Of a stretch of 64,000 bases of DNA, positions 19,864 through 31,083 are shown one piece after another (within the stretch, counting starts at the first letter, position 1; each line of letters starts with the position of its first letter). Both the position numbers and the translations under genes were made by a program. The DNA lies in the NCBI RefSeq assembly GCF_036014195.1, contig NZ_CP107918.1, forward strand, positions 4,526,001 through 4,590,000, in the 5' to 3' direction. The notes under the pieces were generated by a model. It was not told the origin of the DNA. It did no database searches and saw only the letters and a program-made list of their open reading frames with translations. The DNA comes from Streptomyces sp. NBC_00442 (GTDB taxonomy: Bacteria > Actinomycetota > Actinomycetes > Streptomycetales > Streptomycetaceae).

Positions 19864-20858
19864 GCCGCCTCGGCGGCCTTCTCCTTGCGCCGGGACCGGC
19901 CGTCCTCATTCCGCTTGGAGTCGATACGGGCCGCGCTCGGCCAGCGCACGTCGTACGCCAGCCCCAGCTGCTCGCACCAGCGGATGATCCGGGCACTGGA
20001 GTCGATCTGCCCCCGCATCACCCCGTGCCGGGCCGACGTCGGGTCCGCGTGGTGCAGGTTGTGCCACGACTCGCCGCACGAGAGCACCGCGAGCCACCAC
20101 ACGTTGCCGCTGCGGTCCCGCGACTTGAAAGGACGCTTGCCCACCGCGTGACAGATCGAGTTGATCGACCACGTCACGTGGTGCAGCAGAGCCACCCGCA
20201 CCAGCGAGCCCCAGAAGAACGCCGTGAACGCGCCCCACCACGACATCGTCACCAAACCTCCCACCAGTGGCGGGATCGCGAGCGACAGCACCGTCCACCA
20301 CACGAAGTCGCGCGAGATGCGGCGGATCGCCGGGTCGGCGAGGAGATCCGGTGCGTACTTCTCCTGCGAGGTCTGCTCCTCGTCGAACATCCACGCGATG
20401 TGCGCCCACCACAGGCCCTTCATCAGGGCCGGCAGCGTCTCGCCGAAACGCCACGGCGAATGCGGATCGCCCTCCGCGTCCGAGAACTTGTGGTGCCTGC
20501 GGTGGTCGGCCACCCAGCGCACCAGCGGGCCCTCCACCGCCATCGACCCCGCGACCGCCAGCGCGATCCGCAACGGCCGCTTCGCCTTGAACGAACCATG
20601 CGTGAAATAGCGGTGGAAGCCGATCGTGACGCCGTGACAGCCCAGGTAGTACATGAAGACGAGGAGGCCGATGTCGAGCCAGCTGACCCCTCCCCAGCCC
20701 CAGGCGAGCGGCACCGCCGCGACCAGGGCCACGAAGGGGACCGTGATGAAGAGCAGCAGGGCGAGCTGTTCGATGGAGCGTTTGCTCTCGCCGCCCAGCG
20801 TGGCGGACGGATGGGGATTTCCGTCCGGCGACTTGAGCAGATCGGGACTGGTGGTCAT
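19860..20858 (-). CDS. Acyl-CoA/fatty acid desaturase (delta-9 type)
   Basis: 332 residues from the ATG at 20858. This is a membrane-bound di-iron desaturase that introduces a double bond into a saturated acyl chain. The three histidine clusters are HRYFTH, HRRHH and HNLHH, the last inside GESWHNLHHADPTS. Hydrophobic segments flank them (LLLFITVPFVALVAA, then WLDIGLLVFMYYLG, and a pair near the middle). The basic C-terminal tail (KRNEDGRSRRKEK) is cytoplasmic. It is the first gene of an operon with a TetR regulator. An adjacent electron-transfer partner is absent. Confidence 0.93.
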   Translation of the reverse strand: MTTSPDLLKSPDGNPHPSATLGGESKRSIEQLALLLFITVPFVALVAAVPLAWGWGGVSWLDIGLLVFMYYLGCHGVTIGFHRYFTHGSFKAKRPLRIALAVAGSMAVEGPLVRWVADHRRHHKFSDAEGDPHSPWRFGETLPALMKGLWWAHIAWMFDEEQTSQEKYAPDLLADPAIRRISRDFVWWTVLSLAIPPLVGGLVTMSWWGAFTAFFWGSLVRVALLHHVTWSINSICHAVGKRPFKSRDRSGNVWWLAVLSCGESWHNLHHADPTSARHGVMRGQIDSSARIIRWCEQLGLAYDVRWPSAARIDSKRNEDGRSRRKEKAAEAA

Positions 20859-20904
20859 GGGGAGTACCCCCGGCAGGGTGAGGAAAACGAGCGGATTCGC
20901 CCGG

Positions 20905-20934
20905 CTACGCATGCGTAACCTACGGCAACGTAAG
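20905..20934. promoter_or_regulatory. Tandem 15-bp dyads upstream of the desaturase and ppc
   Basis: Two head-to-tail 15-bp units, CTACG-N4-CGTAA, lie at 20905-20919 and 20920-20934 with centres CATG and GCAA. Each is a dyad (TACG-N4-CGTA), and the first contains the perfect palindrome TACGCATGCGTA (20906-20917). They sit 47 bp upstream of the desaturase start and about 140 bp from ppc. The likely ligand is the desaturase-linked TetR protein. Confidence 0.65.
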
Positions 20935-21075
20935 TATGGCAGTGCCGTGGCCGGGGACAAGAGCCCGTGACGGCGGGGCGGAATGGGACACCTATCCTGG
21001 GTGTCGTCGGACAGCGCGGTCCGCAAGCCTCCAGAACCCTCCAGACGTGCTCAAACACTGCAAGGAGCCGCACCT

Positions 21076-23805
<2,730 letters not shown>

Positions 23806-23821
23806 GGTCTCTGGTCCCCCA

Positions 23822-23874
23822 CCCCGCCCCTTCCCACAACCCTCCGGGGGACGGTGGGGAGGGGCGGGGTTTTT
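23822..23874 (+). terminator. Strong terminator of ppc with T tract
   Basis: 16-bp arms (23822-23837 and 23854-23869) with a single mismatch are followed immediately by TTTTT (23870-23874). This is one of the few textbook intrinsic terminators in the window. A related arm/loop sequence recurs inverted at about 28235-28292, after the beta-lactamase-fold gene. Confidence 0.85.
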
Positions 23875-24195
23875 CCCGGGGCTCCGCCCCGGACCCCGTT
23901 CGCGCCCGAAGGGCGCTCGTCCTCAATCTCCCCCAAGGCTTCAGGGGCCAGGGGGACCCCCATGACGGGCTGAGGATGCCTGCACTGGGCACCCTGCCAA
24001 GCCCGGCCCCGTCAGCGGCGCGCGGAACTGCGCGAGAAGCGGGCACGGTCCGCAGACGACCGACGCTGTTAGGGGGCGCGGGGAACTGCGCGATCAGCCG
24101 TCCACCGGTCCGTGGACGAAGGCGGGCCTAGGGGCGCGGGGAACTGCGCGATCAGTTACGCACGGTCCGCAGGCGAAGGCGGGGCTGGGGGCGCG
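23875..24195 (+). repeat. Composite dispersed repeat, block B
   Basis: After the ppc terminator come a GGGGCTCCGCCCC hairpin, 'CGTTCGCGCCCGAAGGGCGC', a TCCCCCAAGGCTTCAGGGGCC variant, CCATGACGGGCTGAGGATGCC, and three GCGCGGGGAACTGCGCG-type cores (about 24013, a variant; 24075; 24131) up to the start of the next, convergent gene. No coding frame here is credible. Confidence 0.88.
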
Positions 24196-24205
24196 CCGGG
24201 GCCGG

Positions 24206-24673
24206 CTACAGCGCGATGAAGGCGGATGCCATGGCCGCCGCGCCCACCAACCCCACCCCCCACGCCGTACGCGGCATCCGCAACCCCCCGCCCACCACCA
24301 GCGAAGCCAGAAGCAGTGCCCCGGCCAGGGGCAGCCACGCGTACAGGAAGCCCGCCGCGCCGCCGCGTACCGCCTGCGTCGTTCCGGGCTTCAGGACCAC
24401 CGGCAGGTGATCGCCCCGCTCCGCCGCCACCGACTCGGGGATCGTCACGCGGGCGTGCGGGGAGGAGTCGCCCACGGGCGAGAAGGGGCCGGTGCACGTG
24501 TCGTCCGCGCAGCTCGTCACCGTCAGCGTGCCGTGATCGCGGCCCTTCGCGAGCACCACGTGCTGGGCCGTGCCCCACGACGACCAGAACCCGGCGACCA
24601 CGAGCACCGCCACCACCAGGGCGGACGCGGCCCGCCGCAGGAACGTCAGGAAGGTACGGCTCCGCTTCGTCAT
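24206..24673 (-). CDS. Small membrane protein with Cys-pair extracytoplasmic loop
   Basis: 155 residues from the ATG at 24673. After a basic start (MTKRSRTFLTFLRR) there is a hydrophobic segment (AASALVVAVLVVAGFWSSW). An extracytoplasmic loop of about 60 residues follows, with a likely disulfide pair in TSCADDTCTG. Two closely spaced hydrophobic segments end the protein (FLYAWLPLAGALLLASLVVG and GVGLVGAAAMASAFIAL). It is monocistronic, between ppc and pth. I do not recognise a functional family. Confidence 0.75.
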   Translation of the reverse strand: MTKRSRTFLTFLRRAASALVVAVLVVAGFWSSWGTAQHVVLAKGRDHGTLTVTSCADDTCTGPFSPVGDSSPHARVTIPESVAAERGDHLPVVLKPGTTQAVRGGAAGFLYAWLPLAGALLLASLVVGGGLRMPRTAWGVGLVGAAAMASAFIAL

Positions 24674-24749
24674 GGGGCGCGATCCTGGCGGCCATGACCG
24701 CGAACGGTCAAACCCGGGGCGCCGGTTCGCCCCGTAAGCAGGGCAAGTG

Positions 24750-25349
24750 TCAGGAGTTGTACGTCGACTGGGCGCGCTCAAGCCCCTCGATCGCCAGCGC
24801 CTCGGCCGCATCGGCCGCCCGGTCCACGAAGTACCCCAGCTCCTTGCGTTCCGTGGAGGAGAAGTCCTTCAGGACGAAGTCCGCCACCTGCATCCGGCCC
24901 GGCGGCCGACCGATCCCGAACCGCACCCGGTGATAGTCGGGACCCAGCGATTTCGTGATCGACTTCAGACCGTTGTGGCCGTTGTCCCCACCGCCCAGCT
25001 TCAGCCGCAGCACCCCGTAGTCGATGTCCAACTCGTCATGAATCGCAACGATGTTGGCGACCGGAACCTTGTAGAAGTCGCGCAGCGCCGTCACCGGCCC
25101 GCCCGACAGGTTCATGAACGACAGCGGCTTCGCCAGGACCACCCGGCGGTTCAGCGGTCCGGGCGGGCCGATCCGCCCCTCCACGACCTGCGCCCGCGCC
25201 TTGTGCGCCTTGAACCTGCCGCCCATGCGCTCCGCGAGCAGATCCACGGCCATGAACCCGACGTTGTGCCGGTTCGCCGCGTACTCGGGACCCGGATTGC
25301 CCAGGCCCACGATCAGCCAGGGCGCGTTCGCGTTGTCGGTCGTCGTCAT
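24750..25349 (-). CDS. pth: Peptidyl-tRNA hydrolase
   Basis: 199 residues from the ATG at 25349. It hydrolyses peptidyl-tRNA released by stalled ribosomes, recycling tRNA. Family motifs: [19 protein letters not shown] with the catalytic His, [23 protein letters not shown] with the conserved Asp, and [13 protein letters not shown] with the tRNA-contact Asn, followed by FGIGRPPGR. It lies downstream of rplY, the common actinobacterial order, but a clear intrinsic terminator sits in the 114-bp gap between them. Its transcription must therefore come from read-through or its own promoter. Confidence 0.96.
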   Translation of the reverse strand: MTTTDNANAPWLIVGLGNPGPEYAANRHNVGFMAVDLLAERMGGRFKAHKARAQVVEGRIGPPGPLNRRVVLAKPLSFMNLSGGPVTALRDFYKVPVANIVAIHDELDIDYGVLRLKLGGGDNGHNGLKSITKSLGPDYHRVRFGIGRPPGRMQVADFVLKDFSSTERKELGYFVDRAADAAEALAIEGLERAQSTYNS

Positions 25350-25380
25350 GGGGGACTGCTTCTCCTCGGTCACGTACGAG

Positions 25381-25419
25381 AAAAACGGGGCGGCGGGCCA
25401 CATGCGGCCCGCCACCCCG
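25381..25419 (-). terminator. Intrinsic terminator between rplY and pth
   Basis: Perfect 8-bp arms (25392-25399, 25406-25413) around ACATGC are extended by a further CGGGG/CCCCG pairing after one mismatch. On the minus strand they are followed directly by TTTTT (complement of 25381-25385). This is a strong rho-independent signal just after rplY. Confidence 0.85.
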
Positions 25420-25463
25420 TCGAAGACCCGTGCCCGGCACGGATCTCAGGCAGAGCGTGCGGC

Positions 25464-26051
25464 TCAGGCCTCGGCGCCTTCGGCGGCCTCGGTCTCGGCG
25501 GCCGGCTCCTCGGCCTGCGCGGCCAGGATCTGGATGACGACCGCGTCGGGGTCGGTGGCCAGGGTGGTGCCCGACGGAAGCTCGATGTCCTTGGCGTGGA
25601 TCGCCGCGCCGGCCTCGAGGCCCTCGATGGACACGGTGACGGAGGTCGGGATGTGGGTCGCCTCGGCCTCGACGGAGAGCGTGTTCAGCACGTTCTCGAC
25701 GAGGAAGCTGCCCGGCGCCAGGTCGCCCTCGGTCTCGACCGCGACCTCGACCGTGACCTTCTCGCCCTTCTTGACGAGCAGCAGGTCGACGTGGACCAGG
25801 TAGCCCTTGATGGCGTCGCGCTGGACGGCCTTCGGGATCGCGAGCTCGGTCTTGCCGTCGAGCTCCAGGGACAGCAGGACGTTCGCGGTACGCAGCGCGA
25901 GCAGCAGCTCGTGGCCCGGAAGGGTGACGTGAACCGGCTCGGTGCCGTGACCGTAGATGACGCCGGGAACCTTGTTGTCGCGACGGATGGTGCGCGCGGC
26001 GCCCTTGCCGAAGCTGTTACGGACCTCGGCGGCGAGCTTGACCTCGGACAT
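25464..26051 (-). CDS. rplY: 50S ribosomal protein L25, CTC form
   Basis: 195 residues. ATG at 26051 with GAGGAG about 7 nt upstream; an in-frame GTG two codons earlier is less well placed. It binds 5S rRNA in the large subunit. The N-terminal L25 domain includes KGAARTIRRDNKVPGVIYGHG and RDAIKGYLVHVDLLLV. The C-terminal TL5/CTC-type beta domain (about 100-180) is followed by an acidic Ala/Glu tail. This longer CTC form is normal in actinobacteria. The leader contains the 17-bp dyad at 26141-26157. Confidence 0.96.
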   Translation of the reverse strand: MSEVKLAAEVRNSFGKGAARTIRRDNKVPGVIYGHGTEPVHVTLPGHELLLALRTANVLLSLELDGKTELAIPKAVQRDAIKGYLVHVDLLLVKKGEKVTVEVAVETEGDLAPGSFLVENVLNTLSVEAEATHIPTSVTVSIEGLEAGAAIHAKDIELPSGTTLATDPDAVVIQILAAQAEEPAAETEAAEGAEA

Positions 26052-26140
26052 GTGCACTCCTCGTAGGAAAGGTGAACCAAAAAATGGTGGTCACCCGGCC
26101 ACGACTGGCCTGCTACGAAGAGCGCGTCGATAACGGACCG

Positions 26141-26157
26141 CCGTACCTCAGGTACGG
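26141..26157. promoter_or_regulatory. Perfect dyad in the rplY/LysR spacer
   Basis: CCGTACCT-C-AGGTACGG is a perfect 17-bp dyad, 90 bp upstream of rplY and 133 bp upstream of the LysR-type gene. It could be an operator for either gene or a leader stem; nothing decides between these. Confidence 0.45.
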
Positions 26158-26289
26158 CCTCCCTCGCCGAGCAACTGCCCCAGAGTACCCGGCGACCCCC
26201 CGGCCGCCCAATTGGATCAACCCGGAGCCGGCCGCCCGCCTCCGCCTATCAGGCACACACCGATAGCCGTTCCCCTATCCTTGCTGCTC

Positions 26290-27240
26290 ATGGACCTGCT
26301 GCTGCACCTCAGGTACTTCCGCACCGTCGCCGAAGAACAGCACTTCGGCCGTGCCGCAGAGCGCCTGCGCGTCGCCCAGCCCTCCCTCTCCCAGCGCATC
26401 CAGCGCCTCGAACGCGAACTCGGCGTCCGCCTCCTCGACCGCGGCCGCACCGGCGCCACGCTCACCCCCGCCGGCCGCCTCGTCCTGGCCGAAACCCACA
26501 CCCTGCTCGACGCCGCCGACCGGCTGCGCACCCTCGTCGGCCGCGTCCAGGGCGGCGCGGCCGGCACCCTGCGCGCCGCCGTACCGCCCCAGCTCGGCGG
26601 CGCCACCGTCGCCGCCCTCCTCACCGCCTACCGCGAACGCAGCCCCGGCGGCACCCTCGACCTGCGCGAACTCACCACCGCCGAGCAGACCGCCGAACTC
26701 ACCGCAGGAACCCTCGACGCCGGCATCGTGCGCCACCCCTGCCCCGCCACCGGCCTCGGCTTCGGCCCCCAGCTCCACCAGCCGCTCGGCGCGCTCCTCG
26801 CCGCCGACGACCCCCTCGCCCGGCACACCCAGATCGACGTACGCGACCTCGACGGCCGCGAACTCCTCCTCTTCCCCCGCCCCACCGCCCCCGCCCTCCA
26901 CGACGAAACCCTCACCGCCTGCGCCCGCCACGGCTGCACCCCCAGCGCCGTACGCGACGTCGCCGGCAGCGAATTCACCCACGCCCTCATCCTGTCCGGC
27001 ACCCACGTCGTCGCCCTCGTGCCCCGGCCCGCCCCCGAACCCGGCACCGCCTGGCGCCCCCTGCGCGGCACCCCCCTCACCTGGCGCACCTCCACCGCCT
27101 GGCCGGCCGGACGCGACGGACCCGCCGTCCGCCTGTTCACCGAAGCGGCCCACGACGTCCTGCGCGAACACGCCGGGCTCGTCCCCGCCACCCCCCAACG
27201 GCGCCTGTTCCCCCGCCCCGCATCGGAGTTCCCGCTGTGA
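26290..27240 (+). CDS. LysR family transcriptional regulator
   Basis: 316 residues from the ATG at 26290. The N-terminal winged HTH is classical: LLHLRYFRTVAEEQHFGRAA, RLRVAQPSLSQRIQRLEREL, and VRLLDRGRTGATLTPAGR. The periplasmic-binding-like effector domain (about 90-290) contains LAADDPLARH and the SGTHVVALVPR strand. Effector unknown. The gene overlaps the next by 4 bp (GTGA), so the regulator and the serine-hydrolase-like protein are made together rather than from divergent promoters as in ampR/ampC. Confidence 0.92.
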   Translation: MDLLLHLRYFRTVAEEQHFGRAAERLRVAQPSLSQRIQRLERELGVRLLDRGRTGATLTPAGRLVLAETHTLLDAADRLRTLVGRVQGGAAGTLRAAVPPQLGGATVAALLTAYRERSPGGTLDLRELTTAEQTAELTAGTLDAGIVRHPCPATGLGFGPQLHQPLGALLAADDPLARHTQIDVRDLDGRELLLFPRPTAPALHDETLTACARHGCTPSAVRDVAGSEFTHALILSGTHVVALVPRPAPEPGTAWRPLRGTPLTWRTSTAWPAGRDGPAVRLFTEAAHDVLREHAGLVPATPQRRLFPRPASEFPL

Positions 27241-28130
27241 ACACCCCCGTACGCGGCCGCATCACCGCCGCCTTCACCGACGCCGGGATCACCGGAGCGC
27301 TCTGCGCCACCGACATCGACACCGGCGACACCGTCGCACTGGGCGCCGACACCCCCGTATCCACCGCCAGCGTCCACAAGCTGTGCCTCGTCGCCACCCT
27401 CTACCGCGAAGCCGCCGCCGGACGCCTCGACCCCGCGACACCCCTCGACATCCCCGCCGCGAACCGCGCCCCCGGCCCCACCGGACTCGCCGTCATGCGC
27501 GACGCGGCCCGCCTCAGCCTGCGCGATCTGGCATCCCTCGCCATCGCCGTCAGCGACAACGCCGCGGCCGACGTCCTGTGGGACCACCTAGGCCTCGACA
27601 CCGTCAACGCCACCATGAGCGCCCTCGGCCTGACCCGTACCGTCGCCGTCCACAACCAGGCCGGCCTCTACGCGACGATGCTCACCGACGCCGGCTCCAG
27701 CGGCCCCGCCGCCCTCGTCGACCCCGCCGCCGTCGCCCGCCTCACCGTCCTCGACCCCGCCCGCACCAACCGCTCCACCCCGCGCGAGACCGCCGGCCTG
27801 CTCGCCGCCGTCTGGCGCGACGAGGTCTGCGCCGGGGCCTGGGGCGAGGAACTCCGCGCCGTCCTCGGCATCCAGGCCTGGAGCCATCGCCTCGCCTCCG
27901 GCTTCCCCTTCGACGACGTACGCGTCAGCGGCAAGACCGGCACCCTGCCCACCCAGCGCCACGAGGCCGGCGTCGTCGAATACCCCGACGGCGGGCGATA
28001 CGCCGTCGCCGTCTTCACCCGCGCGGCCTCCACGGCGGCGACGCTGCCGGCGGCGGATGCGGCGGTGGGGCGGGCGGCACGGATCGCGGTGGACGCGCTG
28101 CGGGGGCGCGGGAGCGAGAGAAAAAACTAG
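27237..28130 (+). CDS. Class A beta-lactamase-fold serine hydrolase, no signal peptide
   Basis: 297 residues from a GTG within the LysR stop. Penicillin-recognising motifs are present: SVHK (S-x-x-K) near residue 45, SDN in AVSDNAAADV, and KTG in VSGKTGTLPT. I do not see the E-x-x-L-N deacylation motif of true class A enzymes, and no signal peptide precedes the domain, so the protein looks cytoplasmic. It is more likely a beta-lactamase-related esterase or peptidase-like hydrolase than a resistance enzyme. Codon use is extremely GC-rich, like the LysR partner. Confidence 0.85.
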   Translation: MNTPVRGRITAAFTDAGITGALCATDIDTGDTVALGADTPVSTASVHKLCLVATLYREAAAGRLDPATPLDIPAANRAPGPTGLAVMRDAARLSLRDLASLAIAVSDNAAADVLWDHLGLDTVNATMSALGLTRTVAVHNQAGLYATMLTDAGSSGPAALVDPAAVARLTVLDPARTNRSTPRETAGLLAAVWRDEVCAGAWGEELRAVLGIQAWSHRLASGFPFDDVRVSGKTGTLPTQRHEAGVVEYPDGGRYAVAVFTRAASTAATLPAADAAVGRAARIAVDALRGRGSERKN

Positions 28131-28162
28131 GGCACGCTCTTCGGCCGCGGGCCGGGCGGCAC

Positions 28163-28391
28163 ACCCGGCCCGTCCGGCGTTTGAGGACGAGCGCCCTCAA
28201 GGCGCGAACGGGGTCCGGGGCGGAGCCCCAGAGGCTCGAACCCTGGCCCCTCTCCACCCCCGGAGGGTTCCAGAAGGGGCGGGGTGGGGCGACCCCCTGG
28301 CCCGGGGCGGAGCCCCAGGGCCCCGGCTCTCGGCTGCGGACCGTGCGTGGCTGGTCGCGCTCACCGCGGCGGAGCCGCGCAATGTCACCAG
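28163..28391 (-). repeat. Composite dispersed repeat, block C (inverted)
   Basis: Between the convergent hydrolase and prs genes, in inverse orientation: GTCCGGCGTTTGAGGACGAG, two GGGGCGGAGCCCC hairpins, a copy of the ppc-terminator-like module (about 28235-28292), CGGACCGTGCGTGGCTGGTC, and a CCGCGGCGGAGCCGCGCAAT module that recurs twice in block E. No gene seen. Confidence 0.87.
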
Positions 28392-28403
28392 GGGACATGA
28401 AGA

Positions 28404-28431
28404 GGGGCCCCGTCCTCATGGACGGGGCCCC
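28404..28431 (-). terminator. Terminator of prs
   Basis: Perfect 12-bp arms GGGGCCCCGTCC (28404-28415) and GGACGGGGCCCC (28420-28431) with a four-base TCAT loop lie 20 nt beyond the prs stop codon. Confidence 0.85.
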
Positions 28432-28450
28432 AACTCGCTGCGGTCAGGCG

Positions 28451-29425
28451 CTAGTTCTCCTCGAAGAGACTCGTCACCGAGCCGTCCTCGAACACCTCGC
28501 GCACCGCCCGCGCGATGGACGGAGCGATCGAAAGCACCGTGATCTTGTCGAGCTCCAGATCCGACGGATCCGGCAGCGTGTTCGTGAACACGAACTCGCT
28601 CACCTTGGAGTTCTTCAGACGGTCCGCGGCCGGACCCGACAGGATGCCGTGCGTCGCCGTCACGATGACGTCCTCCGCACCGTGCGCGAACAGCGCGTCC
28701 GCCGCGGCGCAGATCGTGCCACCCGTGTCGATCATGTCGTCCACCAGGACGCAGACGCGGCCCTTCACATCACCGACGACCTCGTGCACCGTCACCGTGT
28801 TCGCGACTTCCTTGTCACGGCGCTTGTGCACGATCGCCAGCGGCGCGTCCAGACGGTCGCACCAGCGGTCGGCGACCCGCACGCGGCCCGCGTCCGGGGA
28901 GACGATCGTCAGCTTCGAGCGGTCGACCTTCGTCCCCACGTAGTCCGCGAGGACCGGAAGCGCGGTGAGATGGTCCACCGGACCGTCGAAGAAGCCCTGG
29001 ATCTGGTCCGTGTGCAGATCGACCGTGAGGATGCGGTCCGCACCCGCGGTCTTCAGGAGGTCGGCGACCAGACGCGCCGAGATCGGCTCGCGGCCCTTGT
29101 GCTTCTTGTCCTGACGGGCATAGCCGTAGGACGGAATGATCACGGTGATGGATCGCGCCGACGCCCGCTTCAGAGCATCGATCATGATCAGCTGTTCCAT
29201 GATCCACTTGTTGATCGGAGCCGTGTGGCTCTGGATCAGGAAGCAGTCCGCACCACGCGCCGACTCCTGGAAACGAACGTAGATCTCACCGTTCGCGAAG
29301 TCGAAGGCCTTCGTCGGCACGAGGCCCACACCCAACTGGTGCGCAACCTCCTCGGCCAGCTCGGGGTGGGCGCGGCCGGAGAAGAGCATCAGCTTCTTCT
29401 CGCCGGTCGTCTTGATCCCGGTCAC
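28451..29425 (-). CDS. prs: Ribose-phosphate pyrophosphokinase
   Basis: 324 residues, ATG at 29425. It makes phosphoribosyl pyrophosphate from ribose-5-phosphate and ATP for nucleotide, His and Trp synthesis. The flexible loop and ATP-binding region includes YGYARQDKKHKGREPISARL, the divalent-metal region HTDQIQGFF, VSPDAGRVRVADRW, and the PRPP-binding loop VLVDDMIDTGGTI. It is normal length for class I enzymes. It follows glmU on the same strand after 118 bp, so the two nucleotide-sugar/PRPP genes may share a transcript. Confidence 0.97.
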   Translation of the reverse strand: MTGIKTTGEKKLMLFSGRAHPELAEEVAHQLGVGLVPTKAFDFANGEIYVRFQESARGADCFLIQSHTAPINKWIMEQLIMIDALKRASARSITVIIPSYGYARQDKKHKGREPISARLVADLLKTAGADRILTVDLHTDQIQGFFDGPVDHLTALPVLADYVGTKVDRSKLTIVSPDAGRVRVADRWCDRLDAPLAIVHKRRDKEVANTVTVHEVVGDVKGRVCVLVDDMIDTGGTICAAADALFAHGAEDVIVTATHGILSGPAADRLKNSKVSEFVFTNTLPDPSDLELDKITVLSIAPSIARAVREVFEDGSVTSLFEEN

Positions 29426-29543
29426 AGCACAGTCTCCTCAGACGTGTTCGATGCCGCTGCACCCGCGCGGTCCCTCTCGCCACGAGCCCAGCCGAATATG
29501 TGCACCTATCACGGTAGCCCGAGAAAGGTGCACCCGAATCCGG

Positions 29544-30992
29544 TCAGTTCTCGCCGGCCGACTGCCCGGCCGCAGCCTGAGCGGCCTGCGCGGCAGCACT
29601 TCCCGGGCGCTTGCGCTCCACCCAACCCTCGATATTCCGCTGCTGGCCCCGGGCCACGGCCAACGAACCCGGCGGCACGTCCTTCGTGATCACCGAACCG
29701 GCGGCGGTATAAGCACCGTCCCCCACTGTGACGGGCGCAACAAACATGTTGTCCGAACCCGTCTTGCAATGTGAGCCGATCGTCGTGTGGTGCTTGGACT
29801 CACCGTCGTAGTTCACGAACACACTGGCCGCGCCGATGTTCGTGAACTCACCGATCGTCGCGTCACCCACGTACGACAGGTGCGGAACCTTCGTCCCCTC
29901 ACCGATCGTCGCGTTCTTCGTCTCGACGTACGTACCGATCTTGGCCTTCGCGCCGAGCCGCGTACCCGGACGCAAATAGGCGAACGGACCGACCGTCGCC
30001 CCCTCGCCCACCTCGGAGTCGAACGACACCGCGTTGTCCACCCGCGCGTCCCGGCCCACCACGGTGTTCGTCAGACGGGAATTGGGACCGACCTCCGCAC
30101 CGGAGGCAAGACGCGTCGTACCCAGCAGCTGAGTCCCCGGATGCACGATCGCGTCCTGCTCGAACGTCACCTGCACATCCACGAACGTCGTCGCCGGATC
30201 CACCACCGTCACACCCGCGAGCATCGCCCGCTCGAGAAGACGGTCGTTCAGCAGCCGGCGCGCCTCGGCCAGCTGCACCCGGTTGTTGATCCCGAGGATC
30301 TCCCGGAAGTCCCCCGCGAGCGACGCACCGACCCGGTGCCCCGCCTCACGCAGAATCCCGAGCACATCCGTCAGGTACTCCTCACCCTGACTGTTGTCCG
30401 TACGCACCTTGCCCAACGCGTCCGCCAGGAGCGCACCGTCGAACGCGAACACACCCGAGTTGATCTCCCGGATCGCGCGCTGAGCGTCGGTCGCGTCCTT
30501 GTGCTCGACGATCGCGGTGACCGCGCCCGAGGCGTCGTCCCGCACGATGCGGCCGTAGCCGGTCGAGTCGCCGACCTCGGCGGTCAGCACGGTCACCGCG
30601 TTGCGGTCGTTCTCGTGCGTACGGGTCAGCTCCGCCAGGGTCGCGCCGGTCAGCAGCGGGGTGTCGCCGCAGACCACGACGACCGTGCCCTCGATGGACT
30701 GGCCCAGCTCCTCCAGCGCCATCCGCACCGCGTGCCCGGTGCCGTTCTGCTCGTACTGGACGGCGGTACGCACACCGGCGTCGACCGCACCCAGGTGCGC
30801 GGAGACCTGCTCGCGTGCGTGGCCGACGACCACGACGAGGTGCTCGGGGTCGAGTTCACGGGAGGCTGCCACGACGTGGCCGACGAGCGAGCGCCCGCAG
30901 ATCTCGTGCAGAACCTTGGGAGTGGCCGACTTCATGCGGGTGCCCTCACCCGCGGCGAGGACGACGACGGCGGCCGGGCGGGTTGCGCTCAC
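29544..30992 (-). CDS. glmU: Bifunctional UDP-GlcNAc pyrophosphorylase / GlcN-1-P acetyltransferase
   Basis: 482 residues from the GTG at 30992. The longer open frame runs back through the tRNA gene and is not real. The N-terminal uridylyltransferase has VVVLAAGEGTRMKSATPKVL (G-x-G-T-R-M...P-K) and VVCGDTPLL. The C-terminal half is a left-handed beta-helix of hexapeptide repeats (GEGATVGPFAYLRPGTRLG, NIGAASVFVNYDGESKHHT) with the acetyltransferase site. It makes UDP-N-acetylglucosamine for peptidoglycan. The C-terminal Ala/Gln-rich tail is an extension beyond the helix. Confidence 0.96.
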   Translation of the reverse strand: MSATRPAAVVVLAAGEGTRMKSATPKVLHEICGRSLVGHVVAASRELDPEHLVVVVGHAREQVSAHLGAVDAGVRTAVQYEQNGTGHAVRMALEELGQSIEGTVVVVCGDTPLLTGATLAELTRTHENDRNAVTVLTAEVGDSTGYGRIVRDDASGAVTAIVEHKDATDAQRAIREINSGVFAFDGALLADALGKVRTDNSQGEEYLTDVLGILREAGHRVGASLAGDFREILGINNRVQLAEARRLLNDRLLERAMLAGVTVVDPATTFVDVQVTFEQDAIVHPGTQLLGTTRLASGAEVGPNSRLTNTVVGRDARVDNAVSFDSEVGEGATVGPFAYLRPGTRLGAKAKIGTYVETKNATIGEGTKVPHLSYVGDATIGEFTNIGAASVFVNYDGESKHHTTIGSHCKTGSDNMFVAPVTVGDGAYTAAGSVITKDVPPGSLAVARGQQRNIEGWVERKRPGSAAAQAAQAAAGQSAGEN

Positions 30993-31083
30993 GGAGGTGC
31001 CCTTCGGCTTCGGGGGGTGGACAACCGAAGGATACCGGGGGGCCTGGTGGATGAAATCGGGGTGGGGGCTGGGGAAATGCGGC

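Noticed and set aside
27237..28130. Secreted beta-lactamase conferring resistance
   Set aside because: No signal peptide and no visible ExxLN; only the general serine-hydrolase fold motifs are supported.
26351..29689. 1112-codon plus-strand frame across LysR, hydrolase and prs
   Set aside because: Ser/Pro/Arg-rich nonsense composition; the overlapped frames and the antisense prs gene carry real motifs.
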